NCBI GenBank assembly: GCA_964432595.1
Contig: CAYSOF010000023.1
Location: forward strand, 55,332 to 119,331
Direction: 5' to 3'
DNA length: 64,000 nt
DNA from: DASYLJ01 sp964432595
Lineage (GTDB): Bacteria; Desulfobacterota; Binatia; DP-6
The notes under the pieces are model-generated. The model was not told the origin of the DNA. It saw only the letters and a list, made by a program, of their open reading frames with translations, and did no database searches. Positions within the stretch are counted from its first letter, which is position 1; every line of letters starts with the position of its first letter. The position numbers and the translations under genes were made by a program. Positions 17,437 through 25,803 of this stretch are shown here, one piece after another.

Positions 17437-18642
17437 GTGGCCCCGCGCACCGATCCGCCGCCCTGGATGCGGCGGGTGGCCGATGCTCTGCTCGTCTTCA
17501 CGGCGGCATCGGTGCCCCTGTCGATCAGCGGCATGCAGATCGGCATCGTCGGGCTCACCGTGCTCGCGGTGCTCGGGACCGCCCTCGGCGCCGGCATCGT
17601 CCGGCGCACGCCGCTCGACGGTGTCCTGGCGTTGCTGTTCGGTGTGCTCGCGCTGAGCACGCTCGCGAGCGGGCGTCCGCTCGACGCCGAGGGCTGGTCG
17701 CGTCCGTGGGTGGTGATCGCCTTCTACGGCGTCTTCTGGTGGGTACGCGACCGCGCGCAGGCACGTCGCTTCGCGATGGTCATGGTCGCGGCGGGCACCG
17801 TGGCGGCGCTCTACGGCATCCTCCAGCACTTCACCGGCGTCGACTGGTGGCGCGCGGCGCTCGGGCGGCCGACGCGCGTCCGGCCGCGCATCGCGGGCGC
17901 CGAGGGCTTCGCCGTCGTCGGGTTCTTCCGCACGTACCTGACGTTCGCGCACGTGATGATCTTCCCGCTGGCGTGGGCGCTGGCGGCGGCGCTGCGCGGG
18001 CGCGTCCTCGGGATGCTCGCGGCAGCGGCGATGGTCGCGGCGATCGCGTTCTCCACCGCGCGCGGCGTGTGGGTGGGGGCGGTGATCGGCGTCGTCGTGC
18101 TGGCGGCGGTCGCGCGCGACGGACGCGGGCTGCCGTTCCTCGCGGGGCTCGTCGCCGTCGCGGCGCTGGCGTTCGCGCTGTCGCCGGGGCTGCGCCAGCA
18201 GGCGGCGCCGATCTTCACGCTCGGCGGCGAGAACGCGCAGCGGGTCGCCATCTATCGCGCGAACCGCGACATCGTCGCCGAGCATCCGCTGCTCGGTCTC
18301 GGATTCGGCCGCTATCGCGTCGCGGGCAAGGCGTACTACGAGCCGTATCCGCAGGCGGACCGGAAGTCGCACGCGCACAACAATTTCCTGCAGATCGCCG
18401 CGGAGGCGGGGCTGCTCGGGCTCGCGGCGTTCTGCCTGCTCTTCGCGTGGCTGCTGCGCCTCGGCTGGGGGGCCATGCGCGACGCGCCCGACACCGACAC
18501 CTGGATCACGGCCACCGGCGCGTGGCTCGGCATCGTCGTCTTCCTGATCGCGGGGCTCACGCAGTACAACTTCGGCGACAACGAAGTGGCGATCGGGATG
18601 TGGTGCGCGGCGGCCGTCCTGCTGCGCTGCCGGACGTCGTGA
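17437..18642 (+). CDS. O-antigen polymerase or ligase (Wzy_C family)
   Basis: A 401-residue protein with about ten hydrophobic segments and one large soluble loop. NRDIVAEHPLLGLGFGRYR followed by SHAHNNFLQIAAEAGLLGL is the Wzy_C hallmark shared by O-antigen ligase WaaL and some Wzy polymerases. It begins with GTG three bases after the transferase stop. With the initiating transferase just upstream, it is expected to act in the periplasm on undecaprenyl-linked glycan. Sequence alone does not separate ligase from polymerase. Confidence 0.85.
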   Translation: MAPRTDPPPWMRRVADALLVFTAASVPLSISGMQIGIVGLTVLAVLGTALGAGIVRRTPLDGVLALLFGVLALSTLASGRPLDAEGWSRPWVVIAFYGVFWWVRDRAQARRFAMVMVAAGTVAALYGILQHFTGVDWWRAALGRPTRVRPRIAGAEGFAVVGFFRTYLTFAHVMIFPLAWALAAALRGRVLGMLAAAAMVAAIAFSTARGVWVGAVIGVVVLAAVARDGRGLPFLAGLVAVAALAFALSPGLRQQAAPIFTLGGENAQRVAIYRANRDIVAEHPLLGLGFGRYRVAGKAYYEPYPQADRKSHAHNNFLQIAAEAGLLGLAAFCLLFAWLLRLGWGAMRDAPDTDTWITATGAWLGIVVFLIAGLTQYNFGDNEVAIGMWCAAAVLLRCRTS

Positions 18643-19721
18643 TGCGGATCCTGCACGTCGATCCGGAGCGGGGGTGGGGTGGCGGCGAGGTGCAGGTGCG
18701 GACGCTTCTGCGCGAGCTGGTGGCGCGCGGGCACGCGGTGACGCTGGCCGCGCATCCCGGCGGCCCCCTGATGCAGGAGCTGGCGGGGAGCGGCGTGCGC
18801 ATGCGTCCGCTGTCGATCCGCAACAACGCGGACGTCGTCGCCGGGCTGCGTCTTCGCCGCCTCGTGCGCGGCCACGACGTCGTCCACTTCCACACGGCGC
18901 GAGCGCATGCGCTGGCCCCGTTCTGCCGCGGTCTGGGCGCGCGGCTCGTCGTCACGCGCCGCATGGACTACGTGCCCCGCGGCGGACCCTACGTGCGCTG
19001 GCTCTACAATCGCGTGGTCGACGCCGTCATCGCGATCTCCGACGGCGTGCGCGCGGCGCTCGTGCAGGCGGGCGTCGAGCCGGCGCGCATCCGCGTCGTG
19101 CCGAGCGGCGTCGACGTGGCGGCGATGACGGCGCCGCCCGAGGCGCGCGCGACCCTGCGGCGCGAGTGGGAGGTGGCCGACGACGACGTGCTGGTCGCGG
19201 TGATCGGCGTCCTCGAGAAGCGGAAGGGGCACGACGTGCTGCTGTCGGCGGCCATGCTGCCCGCGACGAAGAACCGCCGCGTGCGTTACGTCTTCGTCGG
19301 CGAGGGCGCGACGCGCGAGGTGCTGACCGAGGCGGTGGGACGGCTCGCGCTGCCGGTGCGCTTCGCGGGCTTCCGCAACGACGTCGCCGCGTGTCTCGCG
19401 GCCGCGGACGTCGTCGCGATGCCGTCGCGGCAGGAGGGGCTCGGCGTGGCCGCGCTCGAGGCGATGGCGGCGGGCCGTCCGGTCGTGGCGAGCCGCGTGG
19501 GCGGCCTGCGCGAGGCGGTCGAGCCGAACGTGACGGGCCTGCTCGTGCCTCCCGACGATCCGGCTGCGCTCGCGACCGCCATCGGCTCGCTCGCCGCGGA
19601 TCCCGCGCGCCGCGCGCAGTTCGGCGCCGCCGGCCGCGCGCGCATTCTCGCGCGCTACACCGGCGCGCGGATGGCAGACGGCACGCTGGCCTGCTACGGA
19701 GAGCCGCCATGCGGGGGGTGA
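18642..19721 (+). CDS. GT4 family glycosyltransferase
   Basis: A 359-residue GT-B enzyme with the textbook opening HVDPERGWGGGEVQVRTLLREL, boundary motif VPSGVDVAAM, IGVLEKRKGHDVLL in the donor domain and PSRQEGLGVAALEAMAAGRPVVAS as EX7E region. ATG 18642 shares one base with the upstream stop; a GTG just before it is an alternative. It overlaps the heptose kinase gene by 13 bases. It likely adds a hexose to the core or O-unit. Confidence 0.85.
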   Translation: MRILHVDPERGWGGGEVQVRTLLRELVARGHAVTLAAHPGGPLMQELAGSGVRMRPLSIRNNADVVAGLRLRRLVRGHDVVHFHTARAHALAPFCRGLGARLVVTRRMDYVPRGGPYVRWLYNRVVDAVIAISDGVRAALVQAGVEPARIRVVPSGVDVAAMTAPPEARATLRREWEVADDDVLVAVIGVLEKRKGHDVLLSAAMLPATKNRRVRYVFVGEGATREVLTEAVGRLALPVRFAGFRNDVAACLAAADVVAMPSRQEGLGVAALEAMAAGRPVVASRVGGLREAVEPNVTGLLVPPDDPAALATAIGSLAADPARRAQFGAAGRARILARYTGARMADGTLACYGEPPCGG

Positions 19722-20698
19722 CGGCGCGGCGTCTCGGGGCGCTGGTGCGACGACTCGGCGGCGTGCGCGTGCTCGTCGTCGGCGATCTGATGCTCGATCG
19801 GTTCGTGTGGGGCCGCGTGCAGCGCATCTCGCCGGAGGCGCCCGTGCCGGTGCTGCAGGTGACGCAGGAGGAAGCACGCGCGGGCGGCGCAGGCAACGTC
19901 GTGGCCAACGTCGCGGCGCTCGGCGGCCGCGCGAGCGTGTGCGGCATCGTCGGCAGCGACGACGCGGGACGCTGCCTGCGCGGTCTGCTCGACGACCTCG
20001 GCGCACGCACCGACGGGATCGTCGTCAGCCGCAGCGCTCCGACGACGGAGAAGACCCGCGTCCTCACGACGCAGCAGCAGCTGGTCCGCCTGGACCGGGA
20101 GCGCGTCGCGCCGCTGGACGCCACCGCCGCGCGACGGCTGCGCGAGGCGGTGTTGGCGCGGCTGCGCAAGGTGGACGTCCTGGTGGTCTCCGACTACGGC
20201 AAGGGCGTCGTCGGGCCCGAGTTGCTCGACGCGCTCGGCGCGGAGCACGACCGGCGCAGCTTCACGTGGGTCGTCGATCCGAAGCGCGCCAATTTCGCCC
20301 ACTATCGCGGCGTGTCGCTGGTGAAGCCGAACCGCGAGGAGGCCGCGGCGGCGTCGGACGTCGACATCGTGGACGCGGCGTCGCTGCGCCGTGCGGGGGC
20401 GCGGCTGCTGGCGCGCTGGCAGGCGGAGGCGGTGCTCATCTCGCGCGGCGACGAGGGCATGGCGCTCTTCAAGCGGGGCGGGCGCGTGCACGAGTTTCCG
20501 ACACAGGCGCGCGAGGTCTACGACGTGACCGGCGCGGGTGACACCGTGATCGCGGCCTGCGCGCTCGCGCTCGGAGCGGGCAGCAGCCTCGAGGACGCCA
20601 CGATGCTGGCGAATCACGCTGCCGGCATCGTCGTCGGCAAGCGCGGCACGGCGACCGTGACGGCGAAAGAGCTGGCGGCCGCCGTGGCGGAACGGTAG
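19709..20698 (+). CDS. hldE1 (rfaE1): D-glycero-beta-D-manno-heptose-7-phosphate kinase
   Basis: A 329-residue PfkB-family sugar kinase that makes heptose-1,7-bisphosphate for ADP-heptose synthesis. GDLMLDRFVWGRVQRISPEAP at the N-terminus and GAGNVVANVAALGG are specific to HldE/RfaE; DVTGAGDTV near 273-281 holds the catalytic Asp. The adenylyltransferase domain that follows in E. coli HldE is absent, and a separate RfaE2 protein is encoded at 25795-26277 on the other strand. ATG 19709 follows GGAGAG with a six-base gap. It feeds the two heptosyltransferases of the locus. Confidence 0.94.
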   Translation: MRGVTARRLGALVRRLGGVRVLVVGDLMLDRFVWGRVQRISPEAPVPVLQVTQEEARAGGAGNVVANVAALGGRASVCGIVGSDDAGRCLRGLLDDLGARTDGIVVSRSAPTTEKTRVLTTQQQLVRLDRERVAPLDATAARRLREAVLARLRKVDVLVVSDYGKGVVGPELLDALGAEHDRRSFTWVVDPKRANFAHYRGVSLVKPNREEAAAASDVDIVDAASLRRAGARLLARWQAEAVLISRGDEGMALFKRGGRVHEFPTQAREVYDVTGAGDTVIAACALALGAGSSLEDATMLANHAAGIVVGKRGTATVTAKELAAAVAER

Positions 20699-20707
20699 AC
20701 GCTCGGC

Positions 20708-21592
20708 ATGGGGCTGCGGAGCATGACCGGCTACGGGACGGCGGGCGCCGACGGGCGCAGCGCGCGCATCACCGTCGAGATCCGCGGCGTCAATCAGCGT
20801 CACCTCGACGTGAAGATCGTCGCGCCGCGCGAGTACGCGCCCTGGGAGGCGGAGATCCGCGACCGCGTGCGCTCGCACGTCGAACGCGGGCGCGTCGACG
20901 TGGCGATCGTGCGGACGCCGGTGGCGTCGCAGCGCCGCTACAAGGTGGCCGTGCGCGAGGAGCTCGCGAGCGCGTACGTCGAGTCCGCGCGAGGGCTGGC
21001 GCGCCGCCTCAAGCTGGGCGGCTCGATCGGCATCGCCGAGGTGCTGCGCCTGCCCGAGCTGTTCGACGTCGTCGAGCGGCCGCCGGACATCGGCCGCGAG
21101 CTTCCGGTCCTGCGCCGGGCGCTCGTCGCCGCGCTGCGCGCGTTCGACCGCGAGCGGCGCCGCGAGGGGCGCCACGTCGAGCGTGACATGCGGAAACGGA
21201 CGGCCGGGCTGCGGCGCACGACGGAGCGCATCCGGCGGCGGCTCCCCCTGGTCCTGCGCGGGCTCCGCCGGCGCGTCGAGGAGCGGCTCACGCGGCTCAC
21301 GGACGGCGGCGGCGTGGACCCGGCGCGGATCGGGCAGGAGCTGGCGACGCTGGCCGATCGGAGCGACGTCACCGAGGAGCTGGTGCGGCTCGACAGCCAC
21401 CTGGCGGCGCTCGACGCCGCGCTCCGCGGCAACGCGCCGGCCGGCAAGCGCGTCGAGTTCCTGCTCCAGGAGATCCTGCGCGAGTTCAACACGACGGGCG
21501 CCAAGGCGGGCGACCTCGCGACGAGCGCGATGGTGCTGGAGGCGAAGGGGGAGGTGGAGAAGCTCCGCGAGCAGGTGCAGAACGTCGAGTAG
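20708..21592 (+). CDS. yicC: YicC/YloC family endoribonuclease
   Basis: A 294-residue protein with both family ends: SMTGYGTA at the N-terminus and FLLQEILREFNTTGAKAGD...LREQVQNVE at the C-terminus, including the acidic DVTEELVRLDSH segment. YicC-type proteins have been described as metal-dependent endoribonucleases. The gene begins nine bases after hldE1 and is followed by a nucleotide kinase and rel, a variant of the common yicC-gmk-rpoZ-spoT order. Confidence 0.93.
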   Translation: MGLRSMTGYGTAGADGRSARITVEIRGVNQRHLDVKIVAPREYAPWEAEIRDRVRSHVERGRVDVAIVRTPVASQRRYKVAVREELASAYVESARGLARRLKLGGSIGIAEVLRLPELFDVVERPPDIGRELPVLRRALVAALRAFDRERRREGRHVERDMRKRTAGLRRTTERIRRRLPLVLRGLRRRVEERLTRLTDGGGVDPARIGQELATLADRSDVTEELVRLDSHLAALDAALRGNAPAGKRVEFLLQEILREFNTTGAKAGDLATSAMVLEAKGEVEKLREQVQNVE

Positions 21593-21596
21593 GACG

Positions 21597-22145
21597 GTGC
21601 TGATCACGATCTCCGGAGTGCCGGGCAGCGGCAAGACGACGGTGGCGAAGCTCGTCGCGACCGAGCTCGGGCTCGAGCACGTCTACGCCGGCAACATCTT
21701 CCGCGAGCAGGCCGCGCGCGCCGGCCTGTCGCTGGCCGAGTACGTCGCGCGCGCCGAGACCGATCCGTCGATCGACCGCGAGCTGGACCGACGCATGCAG
21801 GAGCGGGCGGCGGGCGGGAACGCCGTCCTCGAGGGGCGCCTGGCCGCCTTCATGGCGGACGAGGCGGGCGTCGCCGCGCTGAAAGTGTTCCTCGGCGCGT
21901 CGGAGGTGGTGCGCGCCGAACGCATCACGGGGCGCGAGGGCGGCGCCACGGACGAGCGGCTGCGCGAAATCCAGGTGCGCGAGACGTCGGATCGACAACG
22001 CTATCGCGACATCTATGGGGTCGATTACCACGATCTCGCGCGGTACGATCTCACCATGGACACCGATGGGCGGACGCCCGAGGAGGTGGCACGGGCCATC
22101 GTGGCGAAGGCGCGGGAGCGCTTCGCCCCCGGCTCCACGGCATGA
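21597..22145 (+). CDS. Archaeal-type (d)CMP kinase-like P-loop kinase
   Basis: A 182-residue P-loop kinase. ISGVPGSGKTTVAKL forms the Walker A at residues ~5-19, YAGNIFREQA, LSLAEYVARAETDPSIDRELDRR and NAVLEGRLA follow in order, and RERYR-like DRQRYRDIYGVDYHDLARYDL closes the lid and base region. This motif series is that of the short archaeal cytidylate kinases, not of Gmk or bacterial Cmk. GTG 21597 is the only start that leaves the P-loop at the N-terminus. A normal bacterial cmk is present at 34928, so this copy may have another NMP or nucleoside substrate. It overlaps rel by four bases. Confidence 0.8.
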   Translation: MLITISGVPGSGKTTVAKLVATELGLEHVYAGNIFREQAARAGLSLAEYVARAETDPSIDRELDRRMQERAAGGNAVLEGRLAAFMADEAGVAALKVFLGASEVVRAERITGREGGATDERLREIQVRETSDRQRYRDIYGVDYHDLARYDLTMDTDGRTPEEVARAIVAKARERFAPGSTA

Positions 22146-24289
22146 CGATCGACGACCTCATCGAACGCGTCCGCTCGTACAATCCGACCGCGCCCGTCGA
22201 CACCCTCCGGGCGGCCTACGACTTCTCGGCCGAAAAGCATCACGGGCAGCGCCGCATGTCGGGCGAGCCCTACCTGACCCATCCGCTGCAGGTCGCCGGC
22301 ATCATCGCGGACATGCGGCTGGACGTCCCCAGCATCGCGACGGGGCTCCTGCACGACACCGTCGAGGACACGCTCGCGACGCTCCCGCAGATCGAGGAGC
22401 TCTTCGGCGCCGAGATTTCGGCGCTGGTCGACGGCGTCACGAAGATCGGCCAGATCAGCTTCACCTCGCGCGAGGAGAAGCAGGCGGAGAACTTCCGCAA
22501 GATGCTGCTCGCGATGGCGCGCGACATCCGCGTCATCCTGGTGAAGCTCGCGGACCGCACGCACAACATGCGGACGCTCGGTCACCTGAAGCCGGAGCGC
22601 CAGATCGACATCGCGCAGGAGACGCTCGACATCTACGCGCCGCTCGCGCACCGCCTCGGCATCTACTGGATCAAGAGCGAGCTCGAGGACAACGCGCTCC
22701 GCTTCCTGCACCCCGAGGTCTACTACCAGCTGAAGCGCAGTGTCGCGAAGAAGAAGGCCGAGCGCGAGAAGTACACGAAGGAAGTCCTGTCGATCATCTC
22801 GAAGAAGCTGGTCGAGGCGGGGCTCGAGGCCGAGGTGAGCGGCCGCCCCAAGCACTTCTTCTCCATCTACCAGAAGATGCAGGCGCAGAACCTGCTCTAC
22901 GATCAGATCTACGACCTGATCGCGTTCCGTGTCGTCGTCGACTCGGTGGGCGAGTGCTACGAGGCGCTCGGCATCGTCCACGCCAGCTGGAAGCCGGTGC
23001 CGGGGCGCTTCAAGGACTACATCGCGCTGCCGAAGGCGAACGGCTACCAGTCGCTGCACACGACGGTGATCGGTCCGTACGGCGAGCGCATCGAGATCCA
23101 GATCCGCACGCGCGAGATGCATCGCGTCGCCGAGTACGGCATCGCCGCGCACTGGCGCTACAAGGCGCCCGACGACGGCGCGCCGGACAACGACCAGCGC
23201 TTCGCGTGGCTGCGCCAGCTGCTCGAATGGCAACAGCACCTCCAGGATCCGGCGGAGTTCCTGCGCTCGGTGAAGGAGGACCTCTTCAGCGAAGAGGTGT
23301 TCGTCTTCACGCCGAAGGGCGATCTGCTGAACTTCCCGCTCGGGGCGACGGTCATCGACTTCGCGTACCGGATCCATTCCGAGGTCGGGCGGCATACGGC
23401 CGGCGCCCGCGTCAACGGGCGCATCGTCCCGCTCAAGTACCCGCTGCAGAGCGGGGACACCGTCGAGATCATCACCACCGCGAACCAGGTGCCGTCGAAG
23501 GACTGGCTCAAGCTGGTACGGACGTCGCGCGCCAAGGCGCGCATCCGCGCCTACCTGAAGAGCCAGCAGAGCCAGCGGTCGGTCGCCGTCGGGCGCGAGA
23601 TCCTCGAGCGCGACCTCGGCCGCCACCAGCTCGATCTGGCGACGCTGCGCAAGGACGGCACGCTGGCGCGCGTCCTGAAGGAGCTGTCGCTCGAAGACGA
23701 GGACGCGCTGCTGACCGACGTCGGCTACGGCAAGCTGCCGACCCAGCACGTGCTGGCGAAGATCCTGCCGGAGACGGAGCTCGAGCGGCGGCGCGAGCGC
23801 AGCGAGGGCGCGCTGCAGCGGCTCATGCGGCTGGTCAGCCGCCAGACGAAGAGCGGCGTGCGCGTGTCGGGCGTCGAGGACATGCTCGTGCGCTTCGCGA
23901 AGTGCTGCCAGCCGCTGCCGGGCGAGCGCATCGCCGGCTTCATCACGCGCGGGCGCGGCGTCACGGTGCACGCGCAGGACTGCCCGAAGGTGCTCGAGAC
24001 GGATCCGCAGCGACGGATCGACGTCCAGTGGGAGAACGGGAAGGGCACGCCGCGTCCGGTGCGCATCGAGGTGACCTGCGTCGACCGGCCCGGACTGCTG
24101 GCGGCGATGTCGAAGGCGATCAGCTCGACGGGTATCAACATCGCGCGCGCGCAAGTGCACGCGATGGGCGATCACAAGGCGCAGAACACGTTCGAGTTGA
24201 TGGTCGGCACGCTCGACGACCTGAACCTGGTCATGCGCAACCTGGGCCGCGTCCGCGGCGTCATGCGGGTCACGAGGGTACGGACATGA
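22142..24289 (+). CDS. rel (spoT): Bifunctional (p)ppGpp synthetase/hydrolase
   Basis: A 715-residue RSH protein that controls the stringent response. The N-terminal hydrolase keeps HDTVEDT (about 70-76), the synthetase has RPKHFFSIYQKM and the RFKDYIALPKANGYQSLHT region (around 289) with the basic RFKD typical of bifunctional enzymes rather than the acidic RelA-type motif. TGS (about 386-450, VFVFTPKGDLLNFPLGATVID), the helical/zinc region with CCQPLPGE and a C-terminal ACT domain follow. All key hydrolase and synthetase residues that I can place are present. Adjacent ridA overlaps by four bases. Confidence 0.96.
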   Translation: MTIDDLIERVRSYNPTAPVDTLRAAYDFSAEKHHGQRRMSGEPYLTHPLQVAGIIADMRLDVPSIATGLLHDTVEDTLATLPQIEELFGAEISALVDGVTKIGQISFTSREEKQAENFRKMLLAMARDIRVILVKLADRTHNMRTLGHLKPERQIDIAQETLDIYAPLAHRLGIYWIKSELEDNALRFLHPEVYYQLKRSVAKKKAEREKYTKEVLSIISKKLVEAGLEAEVSGRPKHFFSIYQKMQAQNLLYDQIYDLIAFRVVVDSVGECYEALGIVHASWKPVPGRFKDYIALPKANGYQSLHTTVIGPYGERIEIQIRTREMHRVAEYGIAAHWRYKAPDDGAPDNDQRFAWLRQLLEWQQHLQDPAEFLRSVKEDLFSEEVFVFTPKGDLLNFPLGATVIDFAYRIHSEVGRHTAGARVNGRIVPLKYPLQSGDTVEIITTANQVPSKDWLKLVRTSRAKARIRAYLKSQQSQRSVAVGREILERDLGRHQLDLATLRKDGTLARVLKELSLEDEDALLTDVGYGKLPTQHVLAKILPETELERRRERSEGALQRLMRLVSRQTKSGVRVSGVEDMLVRFAKCCQPLPGERIAGFITRGRGVTVHAQDCPKVLETDPQRRIDVQWENGKGTPRPVRIEVTCVDRPGLLAAMSKAISSTGINIARAQVHAMGDHKAQNTFELMVGTLDDLNLVMRNLGRVRGVMRVTRVRT

Positions 24290-24669
24290 GTCGACGCATC
24301 GTTCTCACCGCGGCCGCGCCGAAGCCGGTCGGTCCCTACAGCCAGGCCGTCGTGTCCGGCGACCTCGTGTTCTGTGCCGGTCAGATCGGGCTCGACCCGG
24401 GGACGGGCCGGCTGGTGGAGGGCGGGTTCGCGGCGCAGCTGGCGCAGGTGCTCGCGAACATCCAGGCGGTGCTGGCGGCGGAGGGGCTCGGGCTGGGTGA
24501 CGTCCTCAAAACCACGGTCTTCGTCACCGATCTGAAGGACGGGCCGGCTCTGAACGACGCCTACGGCAAGGCGTTCCCGGAGCCGTATCCGGCGCGCAGC
24601 ACGGTGCAGGTGGCGGCGCTGCCGGCGGGCGCGGTCGTCGAGATCGAGGTGATCGCGCGACGCGCCTAG
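24286..24669 (+). CDS. ridA: RidA family reactive intermediate/imine deaminase
   Basis: A 127-residue YjgF/YER057c/UK114 protein. PKPVGPYSQAVVSGDLVFCAGQIG, the LKTTVFVTDLKDGPALNDAY segment with its substrate-lining residues, and PARSTVQVAALPAGAVVEIEVIA with the carboxylate-binding Arg and the closing Glu are all intact. It hydrolyses enamine/imine products of PLP enzymes in the cytoplasm. ATG overlaps the rel stop. The gene ends seven bases before the convergent rpmB stop. Confidence 0.95.
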   Translation: MSRRIVLTAAAPKPVGPYSQAVVSGDLVFCAGQIGLDPGTGRLVEGGFAAQLAQVLANIQAVLAAEGLGLGDVLKTTVFVTDLKDGPALNDAYGKAFPEPYPARSTVQVAALPAGAVVEIEVIARRA

Positions 24670-24676
24670 GCGGACG

Positions 24677-24868
24677 TCAGGCCGACTTCGCGACCTTGCC
24701 GCTGCGGATGCAGCGGGTGCAGACGAGCAGGAACTTCCCTGCGGTGCCGATCTTGGCGTGCACGCGCTGCAGGTTCGGCTGCCACGTCCGCTTCGTCTTG
24801 TTGTTCGCGTGGCTGACGTTGTTGCCGACCGAACGGTGCTTGCCACAGATCTCGCAGGAACGCGCCAT
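24677..24868 (-). CDS. rpmB: 50S ribosomal protein L28
   Basis: A 63-residue protein with the L28 opening MARSCEICGK and NNVSHANNKTKRTWQPNLQ, then CTRCIRSGKV. The two CxxC pairs make a zinc-binding (C+) form. The ATG at 24868-24866 has no recognisable ribosome binding site, and a promoter-like pair lies so close upstream that the mRNA would be almost leaderless. It is one of only two genes on the minus strand in the window. Confidence 0.95.
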   Translation of the reverse strand: MARSCEICGKHRSVGNNVSHANNKTKRTWQPNLQRVHAKIGTAGKFLLVCTRCIRSGKVAKSA

Positions 24869-24878
24869 AAGGGTGGGG

Positions 24879-24907
24879 CCACTACCACGGGCCCCCCAGC
24901 GTGGCAA
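24879..24907 (-). promoter_or_regulatory. Candidate sigma70 promoter for rpmB
   Basis: Read on the minus strand, TTGCCA (24907-24902) and TAGTGG (24884-24879) are 17 bases apart. The -10 ends 11 bases before the rpmB ATG, so transcription would start about four bases before it. Motif match only. Confidence 0.45.
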
Positions 24908-24922
24908 CCTCGGCGCCGCCGT

Positions 24923-24951
24923 TTGCCCCTGCGCGGCGCGCACGCGATAGA
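24923..24951 (+). promoter_or_regulatory. Candidate promoter for the thioesterase gene
   Basis: TTGCCC (24923-24928) and GATAGA (24946-24951) are 17 bases apart, inside the divergent gap between rpmB and the thioesterase gene. The expected start site near 24958 gives a leader of about 24 bases before GTG 24982. Confidence 0.3.
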
Positions 24952-24981
24952 CGGGACGCATGACCGCGCGGGCCTCCGACC

Positions 24982-25803
24982 GTGTCTGACGTCCTCGACT
25001 TCGCGACCGGCACGGCCGTCGCCCCGGTGGGCCCCGGGGTCTGGTCGACCCGGCTGCACCAGGGCTGGTGGATCGTCCGCGGGCCGAACGGGGGGTACCT
25101 GGCGGCCATCGTCCTGCGGGCGATGTTGGCGCAGGTGGCGGATCCTCGCCGCCGGCCGCGCTCGCTGACGCTGCACTACCTGGCGCCGCCGGAGCCCGGT
25201 CGGGCGGACGTGCACGTCACCATCGAGCGCGCGGGGCGCTCGCTGACGACGGTGTCCGCGCGGCTGGTGCAGAACGGCGAGGCGAAGGTCCTGGCGCTCG
25301 CGGCCATCGCGGCCGACCGGCCCGCGCCCACGTGGTCCGATCTGACGCCGCCCGCCGCGCCGCCCGCCGACAGCCTGCCGGCGGCCGCCGGCGCGGACGT
25401 GGTGCCGATCCACGGCCGGTTCGACCGGCGGCTCGTCGAAGGTCGCCCGTTCGCAGGCGAGCCGCGCGCCTACACGGTCGGGTGGATCCGACCGACGGAA
25501 GCGCCGCCGATCGACTGGTGTCTCGTCGCGGCGCTGACCGATGCGTGGCTGCCCGCGCTGTTCGTCCGCCATCCCGGGTTCGCGGCCGTGCCGACGATCG
25601 ACCTGACGATCCACTTCCGCGACGACCTGCCGCCCGGCGACACGACGGGCGCGTGGTCGCTCGTGCGGTTCACGACCGACGTGTCGAGCTCGGGCTACTG
25701 CGAGGAGAACGGCGAGGTGTGGTCGTCCGGCGGGCGCCTGCTGGCCCAGAGCCGCCAGCTCGCCGTGTTCATTCCGCAGGGCCCGACGCCGGCCTCACGC
25801 TGA
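24982..25803 (+). CDS. Acyl-CoA thioesterase family protein (double hot-dog, TesB-like)
   Basis: A 273-residue protein. The N-terminal half has WWIVRGPNGGYLAAIVLRAM and RPRSLTLHYLAPPEPGRADVHV, the second half has PTIDLTIHFRDDLPPGDT and a DVSSSGYCEENGEVWSSGGRLLAQSRQLAVF ending. This is the twin hot-dog arrangement of TesB-like thioesterases that hydrolyse acyl-CoA. GTG 24982 gives MSDVLDFATG; no clear ribosome site is seen. It is divergent from rpmB and its stop overlaps the convergent rfaE2 stop by nine bases. Substrate chain length is not deducible. Confidence 0.8.
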   Translation: MSDVLDFATGTAVAPVGPGVWSTRLHQGWWIVRGPNGGYLAAIVLRAMLAQVADPRRRPRSLTLHYLAPPEPGRADVHVTIERAGRSLTTVSARLVQNGEAKVLALAAIAADRPAPTWSDLTPPAAPPADSLPAAAGADVVPIHGRFDRRLVEGRPFAGEPRAYTVGWIRPTEAPPIDWCLVAALTDAWLPALFVRHPGFAAVPTIDLTIHFRDDLPPGDTTGAWSLVRFTTDVSSSGYCEENGEVWSSGGRLLAQSRQLAVFIPQGPTPASR

